Shown: positions 1-6,180, counted from the stretch's first letter. The stretch is 8,650 bases of DNA from Kiloniellales bacterium (GCA_030067055.1 JASJAL010000112.1:1-8650); one strand, 5' to 3'. Notes: generated by a model from the letters alone, not told the origin. Numbers and translations: made by a program.

Positions 1-377
1 GACAGCTTGACCGCGACCAGGACCAGGGCGGGGCCGATCTCCCCGGCTTCGATGCGGGCCGGCAGGTCGCGCAGGATCAGGTCGGCCGCCTTGAAGGCGA
101 CCAGCTGGATCACCAGGGTCAGGGCGCCCCAAATGAGGATGTCCCACTCGCTGACGCTGTTGGCCATGCAGACCGCCAGGGGAAAGCCGATGCCCAGGAT
201 CGCTCCGGATAGCGAGATAGCCGCCGCGACATTGCCCTCGCGGATCAGCCGGAACTCCCGGTGCGGCGTGATCCAGATGTAGATCACCACCCCGACGACG
301 AGCATCGCGGTGGTGATCGCGAAGTGGGACAGAAGGGTGGGAAACCCGGTGAAGAAGCTCTCGAGCACCGCGTCCAT
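1..377 (-). CDS. DUF350 (YjfL-like) inner-membrane protein, C-terminus cut by window edge
   Basis: The reading frame opens at ATG 377-375 on the minus strand and runs off the left edge; 125 complete codons are visible. The protein is very hydrophobic, with membrane segments at about residues 15-37, 51-72 and 79-98, and a fourth beginning near 115. The segment KAADLILRDLPARIEAGEIG before the last helix, and the two-fold helix-pair layout, are typical of DUF350/UPF0719 proteins such as E. coli YjfL, which are about 130-140 aa. Only a few residues should therefore be missing. The molecular function of DUF350 is unknown; in enterobacteria it sits in the yjf cluster with a PspA-like protein. Here it lies 71 bp downstream of the desaturase on the same strand and may be co-transcribed. 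AGGAAG lies about 12 nt before the ATG and AGGCGG lies nearer; both fall in or beside a hairpin. The family call is from motif memory and fairly secure. Confidence 0.8.
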   Translation of the reverse strand, partial: MDAVLESFFTGFPTLLSHFAITTAMLVVGVVIYIWITPHREFRLIREGNVAAAISLSGAILGIGFPLAVCMANSVSEWDILIWGALTLVIQLVAFKAADLILRDLPARIEAGEIGPALVLVAVKL

Positions 378-379
378 GT

Positions 380-431
380 CGCCGCCTGCCTTCCTGGTTG
401 CAACCGCGCCCAGGACTTAGCGCAGGCGGCG
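380..431 (-). promoter_or_regulatory. Hairpin covering the ribosome-binding region of the DUF350 gene
   Basis: On the minus strand CGCCGCCTGC (431-422) pairs perfectly with GCAGGCGGCG (389-380), a 10-bp GC-only stem whose 3' arm ends 2 nt before the ATG at 377. The 32-nt loop holds a second, nested pairing, CCTGG/CCAGG. The Shine-Dalgarno candidate AGGAAG lies partly in that inner stem. The 5' arm begins 18 nt after the desaturase stop, close enough for a terminating ribosome to disturb it. The structure could couple DUF350 translation to the desaturase, gate it by temperature, or slow transcription. No U-tract follows, so it is not a classical terminator. The pairing is seen; the function is inferred. 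Confidence 0.45.
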
Positions 432-448
432 TCCCGGGTAAACCAGGG

Positions 449-1546
449 TCACGCCGCCGCGGCCGCCGGCTCCGGGCGGCCGAGCCGCCTGAGGAAGCGC
501 AGGTGCGAGCCGATCATGCCGAGGAAGCTGGTCTCCCGGATGATCAAGCCGTGCTTGCGGGCCGTCGCCCGGATGATCGGCGCCAGATCCCGGTAGTGGA
601 CGTGGCTCACCTTGGGAAAGAGGTGGTGGGCGACGTGGGTGTTGGCGCCGCCGGTCAGGAACGCGGCGAGCCGGCTCTGTGGCGACCAGTCCAGGGCCGT
701 AACGACGGCATGTTCGGCCCAGTCGCCCGCCAGGCGGCCGCCCGCGGCGACTTCGGGAAAGCGGGTCTCCTCGGCAAAGTGAGTGCCGATCAGCAGCACC
801 ACGAAGGTCAGCGATGCGATGCCGGTCATGACCAGATAACCGATGACGATCTGCCACCAGGGCAGTTCGATCAGCAGCAGCGGCAGGCCCAGGGTGAGGG
901 TGAAGTAGAGCGCCTTGGCGGCGAGGAACTGCAGGGCCTCCTCGCGGGTCGGGCGCAGGCCGACCATGTTGGCCAGGCGATCCTTCGCCAGGTAGACGAA
1001 GTCCTGGACGAAGATCGAGTGCAGGTTGACGAGGAGGTAGAGCAGCGGCGCGTAGATGTGCTGCAGGCCGTGGTACCAGCGCCGGGGATGGTTCGGGGTG
1101 AGGCGGATCAGGCCGTTGTGGTCGATGTCGGCGTCGCAGCCGTTGACGTTGGGGAAGACGTGGTGCGACTTCACGTGGCGCAGCCGCCAGAGTCGGCCGT
1201 CGACCCCGATGAGGCAAAAGATCGCGAACTGGATCGTCCGGTTCAGCCGCGGATAGGGGGTCAGGGCGTCGTGCGCCGCGTCGTGGGCGACGTTGATCCC
1301 GAGCAGCAGGCTGGAGAGGCCAAAGACGACGGCGAGCGCCAGCAGGGCCAACGGCGGCAAGGGCAGTGTCAGAAGTGCGCCGTAGGACAGCGCCCCGATG
1401 CCGGCGAAGAGGGCGGCCTTGGCCCAGAGCCGGCGGTCGGCATAGAGCGAGGTGCCGGTCCACTGGAAGTAGGTCTGAACCTGCGCCCTCACCTCGCGGA
1501 AGAAGGCGGTCCCGCTGCCGCCCGCGAACTTGATCCTCGTCGTCAT
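449..1546 (-). CDS. Integral-membrane fatty acid desaturase (PF00487 family)
   Basis: This 365-aa protein has the three histidine clusters of the membrane di-iron desaturase superfamily: HDAAH at residues 88-92, HVKSHH at 124-129 and HVAHH at 304-308. H256 and H279 may be further metal ligands. Hydrophobic helices lie at about 44-60, 64-84, 163-180 and 211-255, the usual layout of paired membrane crossings with the histidine boxes on the cytoplasmic face. Such enzymes insert a cis double bond into a fatty acyl chain using O2 and electrons from ferredoxin or cytochrome b5. The third box is HxxHH, not the QxxHH of front-end desaturases, and no cytochrome b5 domain is fused. Regiospecificity and acyl carrier (lipid or CoA) cannot be told. 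The start ATG is preceded by GGGAG at a good distance. It lies downstream of, but 325 bp from, the acyl-CoA ligase, with its own putative promoter and operator. Confidence 0.9.
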   Translation of the reverse strand: MTTRIKFAGGSGTAFFREVRAQVQTYFQWTGTSLYADRRLWAKAALFAGIGALSYGALLTLPLPPLALLALAVVFGLSSLLLGINVAHDAAHDALTPYPRLNRTIQFAIFCLIGVDGRLWRLRHVKSHHVFPNVNGCDADIDHNGLIRLTPNHPRRWYHGLQHIYAPLLYLLVNLHSIFVQDFVYLAKDRLANMVGLRPTREEALQFLAAKALYFTLTLGLPLLLIELPWWQIVIGYLVMTGIASLTFVVLLIGTHFAEETRFPEVAAGGRLAGDWAEHAVVTALDWSPQSRLAAFLTGGANTHVAHHLFPKVSHVHYRDLAPIIRATARKHGLIIRETSFLGMIGSHLRFLRRLGRPEPAAAAA

Positions 1547-1587
1547 GGCATGGCTCCCATCTTATCGACCCTAGAGCCGGAAAAGAA

Positions 1588-1603
1588 GTGAGTGTTCACT
1601 CAC
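1588..1603. promoter_or_regulatory. Palindromic operator candidate upstream of the desaturase
   Basis: GTGAGTG-TT-CACTCAC is an inverted repeat with perfect 7-bp arms and a 2-bp centre, ending 41 bp before the desaturase ATG. Its size and TGAGTG/CACTCA arms resemble sites bound by TetR-family repressors, many of which control fatty-acid genes in proteobacteria. It covers the predicted start of transcription from the RpoH-like promoter at 1611-1639, where a bound repressor would block initiation. A palindrome this size can arise by chance in a window this long, so position is the main argument. No regulator gene is in the window. Confidence 0.5.
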
Positions 1604-1610
1604 ATCATAG

Positions 1611-1639
1611 AAATGGGGATTTGTCCAAGGGTCTTCAAG
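1611..1639 (-). promoter_or_regulatory. Heat-shock sigma-32 (RpoH)-type promoter for the desaturase
   Basis: On the minus strand CTTGAA (1639-1634) is followed after 15 nt by CCCCATTT (1618-1611). The E. coli sigma-32 consensus is CTTGAA, a spacer of about 13-15 nt, then CCCCATNT, so both boxes and the spacing fit. Transcription would start near 1603-1605, giving a leader of about 58 nt and placing the palindrome at 1588-1603 on the first transcribed bases. This predicts a desaturase induced by heat or envelope stress. No convincing sigma-70 pair was found here. The match was made by eye, with no scoring. Confidence 0.5.
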
Positions 1640-1799
1640 TCACCCTCGCGCCCGAGAGAGGGCCGAGAGACAAGATCAGACGAGTCGGGAATTCACTCTG
1701 CTATCATAGCCTGGGAGCGTACGCGCGGCACTTCACCCGATCGGCTATCTATGGCGTGGCGCCACAAAGGATGCCGCGGGGTTTACCTCCGGCAAAGGC

Positions 1800-1820
1800 C
1801 CCGGATCGAGTCCGGGCATG
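1800..1820. repeat. Partial copy of the dispersed REP-like repeat
   Basis: These 21 bp are an exact reverse complement of part of the left arm of the large repeat at 4878-4950. The core CCCGGA-TCGAG-TCCGGG forms a 6-bp stem with a 5-nt loop, followed by CATG. I find no matching second arm, so this is a half element. It lies about 50 bp downstream of the acyl-CoA ligase stop codon on that gene's strand. The hairpin may protect the 3' end of the mRNA or weakly terminate, though no U-tract follows. Confidence 0.7.
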
Positions 1821-1871
1821 GCAGCAAGTGGTCAGATGCGGGCTCGTCGAATGGCAGTGTGTTCTGCGGCC

Positions 1872-3515
1872 TCAACCCGCCTCCGCCTGCTCCCTGAGCA
1901 CGAACTTCTGGATCTTGCCGGTGGAGGTCTTGGGCAGTTCGCCGAAGACGACGTAGCGGGGGCATTTGAAGCGGGCCAGGTTTTCGCGGCAGAAGGCGAT
2001 GATCTCCTCGGCCGTGGCCTCGGCCCCGGGCTTGAGCTCGATGAAGGCGCAGGGGGTCTCGCCCCACTTCTCGTCCGGCTTGGCGACCACGGCGGCGAGC
2101 GCCACCGCCGGGTGCTTGTAGAGCACGCCTTCGACCTCAATCGAGGAGATGTTCTCGCCGCCCGAGATGATGATGTCCTTGGAGCGGTCCTTGAGCTCGA
2201 TGTAGCCGTCGGGGTGCCAGACCCCCAGGTCGCCGCTGTGGAACCAGCCGCCGGCGAAGGCGGCCTCGCTGGCCGCGGGGTTCTTCAGATAGCCCTTCAT
2301 GACGATGTTGCCGCGCAGGAAGACCTCGCCCAGGGTCTCGCCGTCCCGGGGCACGGGGTCCAGTGTCTCGGCGTCGGCGACCATCAGGCCCTCCAGCACC
2401 GGGTAGTTGACGCCCTGTCGGGCCTTGAGGGCCGCCTGCTCCTCGATCGGCAGGCCGTCCCAGGCCTCGTGCCAGGCGCAGACCACCGCCGGCCCGTAGA
2501 CCTCGGTCAGGCCGTAGACGTGGGTCACCTTGATGCCCTGCTGCTCCATGGCGGCCAGGACCGAAGCGGGCGGCGGCGCGGCCGCGGTCATCATCTCGAC
2601 CCGCTGCGAGAAGGCGGTCCGCTCCGCTTTCGTGGCGCCGAGGATCATCTGCATGACGATGGGCGCGCCGCAGAGGTGGGTGACACCCTGATCGGCGAAG
2701 GCCTTGTAGATCGCCCCGGCCTCGACCCGGCGCAGGCAGACGTGGGTCCCAGCCAAGGCCGTGATGGTCCAGGGGAAGCACCAGCCGTTGCAGTGGAACA
2801 TCGGCAGGGTCCAGAGGTAGACCGGGTGCGGCGCCATGCCCCAGACCATGACGTTGCCGAGGGCGTTCAGGTAGGCGCCGCGGTGATGGTAGACCACGCC
2901 CTTGGGATTGCCGGTGGTGCCAGAGGTGTAGTTGAGCGAGATCGCGTCCCATTCGTCGCCGGGCAGGGACCAGACGAAGTCCGGATCGCCCTCGGCCAGG
3001 AAGGCCTCGTAGTCGAGGCTGCCCAGGCGCTTGCCCCCGGGTCCCTGGGGGTCGTCGATGTCAATCACCAGGATCTCGCGATCCAGCCCGGCCAGGGCCG
3101 CCTCGATGACCGGCGCGAACTCGGTGTCGGTGATCAGGACCTTGGCCTCGCCGTGTTCCAGGATGAAGGCGATGGCGGCGGCGTCCAGGCGGACGTTGAG
3201 GGCGTTGAGCACCGCCCCGGCCATGGGGACGCCGTGATGCGCCTCCCACATCGGCGGGGTGTTGGGCGCCATGACCGCGACGGTATCGCCCTTGCCGAGC
3301 CCGCGTTTGGCCAGGGCCGAGGCCAGGCGCCGGCAGCGTTCGTAGGCCTCGGCCCAGGTCCGCCGCTGCGAGCCGTGAACCACGGCGGTGCGCTCGGGAA
3401 AGACCGCGGCGGCGCGCGGCAGGAAGCTCAGCGGAGAGAGCGGCGCGTAGTTGGCCGGGTTCCGGTCCAGATCGGTCTCGTAGGGCTTGCCGCCCGCCGT
3501 CGGGTCATGGGTCAC
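1872..3515 (-). CDS. AMP-forming acyl-CoA ligase, DmdB/medium-chain type
   Basis: This 547-aa ANL-superfamily enzyme activates a carboxylic acid with ATP to an acyl-adenylate and transfers the acyl group to coenzyme A. Motifs in order: phosphate-binding loop YTSGTTGNPKG at 196-206, PMFHCNGWCFPW at 238-249, VYGLTE at 333-338, SGD at 427-429, DRSKD at 443-447, the hinge segment SGGENISSIEVE at 451-462, and the adenylation lysine in PKTSTGKIQK (K534). Length and all core motifs are intact. The texture, especially YHHRGAYLNAL and FHCNGWCFPW, recalls methylmercaptopropionate-CoA ligases (DmdB) of marine alphaproteobacteria and related short/medium-chain ligases. No other DMSP-pathway gene is visible, so the substrate is left open. 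No in-frame ATG lies near the start; GTG 3515-3513 with a strong Shine-Dalgarno is the start. It diverges from the coiled-coil gene. Confidence 0.93.
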   Translation of the reverse strand: MTHDPTAGGKPYETDLDRNPANYAPLSPLSFLPRAAAVFPERTAVVHGSQRRTWAEAYERCRRLASALAKRGLGKGDTVAVMAPNTPPMWEAHHGVPMAGAVLNALNVRLDAAAIAFILEHGEAKVLITDTEFAPVIEAALAGLDREILVIDIDDPQGPGGKRLGSLDYEAFLAEGDPDFVWSLPGDEWDAISLNYTSGTTGNPKGVVYHHRGAYLNALGNVMVWGMAPHPVYLWTLPMFHCNGWCFPWTITALAGTHVCLRRVEAGAIYKAFADQGVTHLCGAPIVMQMILGATKAERTAFSQRVEMMTAAAPPPASVLAAMEQQGIKVTHVYGLTEVYGPAVVCAWHEAWDGLPIEEQAALKARQGVNYPVLEGLMVADAETLDPVPRDGETLGEVFLRGNIVMKGYLKNPAASEAAFAGGWFHSGDLGVWHPDGYIELKDRSKDIIISGGENISSIEVEGVLYKHPAVALAAVVAKPDEKWGETPCAFIELKPGAEATAEEIIAFCRENLARFKCPRYVVFGELPKTSTGKIQKFVLREQAEAG

Positions 3516-3524
3516 GGTCCGCTG

Positions 3525-3530
3525 CCTCCC
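3525..3530 (-). promoter_or_regulatory. Shine-Dalgarno fixing the GTG start of the acyl-CoA ligase
   Basis: GGGAGG on the minus strand lies 9 nt before GTG 3515-3513. The nearby ATG triplet at 3508-3506 is out of frame and the next in-frame Met is residue 82, so this site decides the start. A loose -10-like TAGAAT lies further upstream at 3568-3563 on the same strand but has no good -35 partner. Confidence 0.75.
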
Positions 3531-3626
3531 GGTTCGGTCGTCTTTTCCACGGCTTCGGGTACATTCTAGCGCCGGTGCGGGCGGGGAAAAGGCAGTCCCG
3601 CGACCTGCGTCTCTCCCGATTCCGCC

Positions 3627-3653
3627 TTAACCAAGACTTCAATTCTTGGTGAA
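3627..3653. promoter_or_regulatory. Interrupted palindrome in the divergent promoter region
   Basis: TTAACCAAGA and TCTTGGTGAA form an inverted repeat around a 7-bp centre (CTTCAAT). Nine of ten positions pair, seven of them contiguous. It lies 112 bp before the ligase start and 70 bp before the coiled-coil start, about 17 bp upstream of a -10-like element facing right, so it would overlap or flank a -35 region. It could be the operator of a dimeric repressor or activator controlling one or both divergent genes. No regulator gene is in view. Confidence 0.4.
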
Positions 3654-3669
3654 ATGACTTGAAGACTCG

Positions 3670-3679
3670 CCCATATAGG
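3670..3679 (+). promoter_or_regulatory. Possible -10 element for the coiled-coil gene
   Basis: CCCATATAGG lies in an AT-rich patch 43 bp before ATG 3723 and resembles the -10 box of RpoH promoters (CCCCATNT) or a degenerate sigma-70 -10. The nearest CTTGAA (3658-3663) is only 6 nt away and CTTGGT (3645-3650) is 19 nt away; neither fits RpoH spacing. A start here would begin transcription near 3685, which argues against the upstream TTG 3684 as the translation start. Confidence 0.25.
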
Positions 3680-3722
3680 TTTTTTGGGCTTCTTCCTTGG
3701 GACGACAAGACGGGTTCGATCG

Positions 3723-4799
3723 ATGCAGGATTTCGACAATGCCGTGCAGCAAGCCGAAGAGCAGATCCGGCTTGCGCAGAGCAAGACCGCGGCCGTGACC
3801 GAGGCCTTCGCCGAGAGCAAAGTCGCGGACTCCGAGACGATCCCCATCGATATCGAGAACGCCAGCCTGCAGGACGTCGAGGCCCACAACGAGGCGATGA
3901 ACGCCAACATCGCCGAGCTGATCATCGGCCTCGACGAGGTCACCGCCGGCTTCTCCAAGGAATTCGAGGCAATGCGCGACAAGACCGGCTGGGAGACCAT
4001 GGTCGGCTGGTTCTCCAGTGCCAAGGCAGACAGCCTGCGGGCCGAGCGGATCCGGGTCGCCAGCATCGACGACAACTTGCAGGACCTGATCAGCAAGTCC
4101 GACGTCATCGTCGCAATTCTGGACCGCCAGCTGGCGAGCCTGAGCGAGCAGAAGGGTAAGGTCGAAGAGCGCCTGGAGCAGACCCTCGCCGAGCGCGAGC
4201 AGGCCGTCGCCGAGCTGGAAGGCGTCCGCGCTGAGCTGCAGGCGCTGGATCCCAAGATCATCGATCTGGAGAACCGCATCTCCATGGCCACCGACCCGGC
4301 CGAGCGGACCCAGCTCGAGACCGAGCTGGCCAGCCTGAACGCGCGCCACAACGAGCTGGTGCAGTCCGAGCAGGTCACCTTGGCCCGTTCCCAGACGCTG
4401 GAGAAGTACATCGAGAAGGGCAAGACCTGGGTCGATTCGCTGCAGAACCAGGCGGCGACCCAGATGGTCCTGATCAACAAGCTGCAGACCGACACCAAGC
4501 AGCGCGTGGTGCTCTACGACGCCCTGACCAAGTCGCTGAAGACCGCGCAGCAGCAGGAGGTCGCCCATAGGATCAACGAGATCGGCAGCCAGACCGACAA
4601 GGAGGCCCAAGCCGCCATGGCGGCGATCGGCGCGGCGACCCAATCACGCATCGCCGACATGATGGAGGCCCACGAGGACAACATCGTCTTCGCCCGCAAG
4701 GTCCTGGAGGAAAAGGCCAAGGCCGACGATCGCTTTGCCCGGCGCTTCGCCAAGGTGGTCGAGAAGCACGACAAGAACCTCTACGGCCAGCCGTCTTGA
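3723..4799 (+). CDS. Soluble coiled-coil protein of unknown function, first gene of the AAA cluster
   Basis: This 358-aa protein has no signal peptide and no membrane segment, so it is expected to be cytoplasmic. It is rich in Glu, Gln, Ala and Lys and almost entirely helical. A strong coiled coil covers about residues 128-230, with shorter helices before (1-35, 50-85) and after (235-350). A less helical patch, DKTGWETMVGWFSSAKADS, lies at about 87-104. I do not recognise a named family. The helical C-terminal half faintly recalls the TelA/toxic-anion-resistance fold and the overall shape recalls PspA/ESCRT-III proteins, but no diagnostic motif is present. ATG 3723 was preferred to in-frame TTG 3684: the TTG version would add 13 residues and sit on the predicted transcription start. 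The ribosome site (ACGGG, 8 nt upstream) is weak. It probably serves as scaffold or substrate of the downstream ATPase; this is inference from gene order only. Confidence 0.75.
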   Translation: MQDFDNAVQQAEEQIRLAQSKTAAVTEAFAESKVADSETIPIDIENASLQDVEAHNEAMNANIAELIIGLDEVTAGFSKEFEAMRDKTGWETMVGWFSSAKADSLRAERIRVASIDDNLQDLISKSDVIVAILDRQLASLSEQKGKVEERLEQTLAEREQAVAELEGVRAELQALDPKIIDLENRISMATDPAERTQLETELASLNARHNELVQSEQVTLARSQTLEKYIEKGKTWVDSLQNQAATQMVLINKLQTDTKQRVVLYDALTKSLKTAQQQEVAHRINEIGSQTDKEAQAAMAAIGAATQSRIADMMEAHEDNIVFARKVLEEKAKADDRFARRFAKVVEKHDKNLYGQPS

Positions 4800-4877
4800 C
4801 GCTGCGTGCTTCGGCAAGCGAAACGCATCGAATTTGAACGGCCAAGAGTGCAGCCAAGGCTCCACATTCTCTCACCG

Positions 4878-4950
4878 TCATGCCCGGACTCGATCCGGGT
4901 ATCCATGGCGCCGGCCGCTCGATGGCTGCCCGGTTCGAGCACGGGCATGA
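4878..4950. repeat. REP-like dispersed inverted repeat between the first two cluster genes
   Basis: Two 29-bp arms (4878-4906 and 4922-4950) are inverted copies matching at 24 of 29 positions, around a 15-bp centre. Each arm also holds a smaller CCCGG-type hairpin. TCATGCCCGGACTCGATCCG is a sequence I know as recurring hundreds of times in alphaproteobacterial intergenic regions, where it yields spurious peptides reading PGLDPGIH or PGSSPGMT. A 21-bp piece recurs here at 1800-1820. In RNA it would fold into a long stem-loop that could attenuate read-through from the coiled-coil gene or stabilise its 3' end. The rest of the 225-bp gap (4800-5024) shows nothing assignable. Confidence 0.8.
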
Positions 4951-5024
4951 TAATCGGGATGTGGCCAGCCTGGGTGCGTCGTTCCCTGCACCTCTGTGCG
5001 TCAGAACCACGAACGAGCTGCTAG

Positions 5025-6149
5025 GTGTCTGCTTCAGGCCTCGAAATCAGCGACAGCGCCGCTTGCCGCGGCTACTTCGGAAAGTTCAACGAAATCACGC
5101 GGCACATCCAGGTTCTTGCCGGCGAGATGTCGCTGGACGGGACCTCCAAGGGATTGGCCGAGCTCGAGGCCGAGATCCTGGAGGGCTACCTGCGCAGCCT
5201 CTCCGGCACCCTGACAGCGCTCTCGATCAAGTACCTGATGACCGGTCTGGTCGGCGGCCGGCGGCCGGGTCCCCTCACCATCGACCACACGGACAGCGGC
5301 TTCCCGCTGTTTCAGGAAATCCTCCAGATGGCCAGCGACGCCGGCGAGCTCGAGGCGCAGCTGGCGGAGCTGCCCCGGCGCGGGACGCTCAAGGAGAACA
5401 TGGTCGATCACATGTTGCGGCATCGCAGCCTGCCCCGCGAGCTCCAGCTCGCCATGAGCCGGCGGGTCTATAGCGAGATGCTCTCCGAGGTGCCGCTCTT
5501 CCTGGCCCAGAACCCGCCGCAGCTCATGCCCCTGGGCACCCGAGATCCGGAGACCCGGGGCCATCTCTGCCACTGGGCGGTCTACGACAGCCAGCGCAAC
5601 CTGCCCAATGTCTACCTGATGCAGTTGGAGGACAGCGGCGAGCGGTCGTTGACCCAGGACCAGCGGCGCTGGCCCCTGGTGAGCGAGCACCTGCTGGCGC
5701 AGTCGCTGTCCAGTCTCAAGCTCCTGACCATTGCCCGCGGCTTCGACAAGGATTTCCAGGACCTGCACCCGCAGGTGCTGAAGCGCATCCACGTCGGGCC
5801 GATGTACGCCAACGATCTGACCCGGCACTCGGACACGGTGCAGGACATCCTGGCCGAGAGCGACGACGAGCCGGGCCAGGACTGGGTGCTCTGCTGGACC
5901 GTGGAGACCTTGCGCGCCAAGGGCTCGGAGTTGACCTCGAGCGGTCTCTTCGGCTCTGTCCGCAGCGAGATCTACGACATCGATCCGCAGGCGCCTGAGC
6001 AGGTCGAGGCCGGTGCCTCGACCATCGAGCGCTGCATGGTCCTGCCCTACCGGCCCTATCAGCGCCTGGTCGAGCGCGACCTGCCGCAGCTGCGCAAGGT
6101 TCGCAAGTACGTCGTGGGCCCGGACGGCGCGATCCTGCACCGGGCCTGA
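5025..6149 (+). CDS. Uncharacterised 374-aa protein of the AAA cluster
   Basis: I do not recognise this protein. It has no signal peptide, no clear membrane helix and no metal or nucleotide motif. The N-terminal ~130 residues look helical (NEITRHIQVLAGEM, then LAELEAEILEGYL). The middle and C-terminal parts look mixed alpha/beta, with conserved-looking stretches LCHWAVYDSQRNLPNVYLMQ at 181-200, HVGPMYANDL at 256-265 and QDWVLCWTVETLRAKG at 285-300. It ends in KYVVGPDGAILHRA. GTG 5025 is the first possible start because an in-frame TAG immediately precedes it (5022-5024), and the next Met is residue 34. No strong Shine-Dalgarno precedes the GTG. Codon use matches its neighbours and the frame is intact over 1.1 kb. 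It lies 31 bp before the ATPase gene, so the two are very likely co-transcribed and functionally linked, possibly as an adaptor or regulator. Confidence 0.8.
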   Translation: MSASGLEISDSAACRGYFGKFNEITRHIQVLAGEMSLDGTSKGLAELEAEILEGYLRSLSGTLTALSIKYLMTGLVGGRRPGPLTIDHTDSGFPLFQEILQMASDAGELEAQLAELPRRGTLKENMVDHMLRHRSLPRELQLAMSRRVYSEMLSEVPLFLAQNPPQLMPLGTRDPETRGHLCHWAVYDSQRNLPNVYLMQLEDSGERSLTQDQRRWPLVSEHLLAQSLSSLKLLTIARGFDKDFQDLHPQVLKRIHVGPMYANDLTRHSDTVQDILAESDDEPGQDWVLCWTVETLRAKGSELTSSGLFGSVRSEIYDIDPQAPEQVEAGASTIERCMVLPYRPYQRLVERDLPQLRKVRKYVVGPDGAILHRA

Positions 6150-6180
6150 GCGCGAATCACACAAGGGGACCAGAGAGCGC

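Larger units (their letters stand above)
1547..1871. other. 325-bp intergenic region between acyl-CoA ligase and desaturase
   Basis: No credible gene lies here. The side near the desaturase holds the RpoH-like promoter and palindromic operator. The middle (about 1645-1795) shows nothing I can assign apart from a short perfect palindrome, GTGGCGCCAC, at 1756-1765. The side near the ligase stop holds a piece of the dispersed repeat at 1800-1820. Open frames crossing the region are spurious: they read through the repeat and into the antisense strand of the ligase gene. Confidence 0.7.

Noticed and set aside
1547..1563. Five-codon upstream frame overlapping the desaturase start (ATGGGAGCC...TGA)
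   Set aside because: It contains the desaturase Shine-Dalgarno itself and has no ribosome site of its own; most likely coincidence.
398..1591. Long plus-strand frame opposite the desaturase, and similar ones at 1818-3569, 3639-4643 (minus) and 5034-6227 (minus)
   Set aside because: All are shadows of motif-bearing or better-behaved genes on the other strand; their composition is abnormal (runs of Q, G, V, D).
1604..1628. Sigma-70 promoter TTGGAC...TATGAT before the desaturase
   Set aside because: The spacer is only 13 nt, too short for sigma-70; the RpoH-type reading fits better.
1756..1765. Perfect palindrome GTGGCGCCAC
   Set aside because: A 10-bp GC-rich palindrome is expected by chance in this composition, and it has no promoter or gene next to it.
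1588..1956. Small plus-strand frames in the ligase-desaturase gap
   Set aside because: They start in the operator/promoter region and end antisense to the ligase; there is no ribosome site and no recognisable protein.
3684..3722. TTG 3684 as an upstream start for the coiled-coil gene
   Set aside because: It has no ribosome site and lies at the predicted transcription start; ATG 3723 is more economical, though not proven.
4573..5010. Frames reading peptides such as PGSSPGMT and PGLDPGIH around 4870-4950
   Set aside because: These are the well-known spurious translations of the dispersed alphaproteobacterial repeat.
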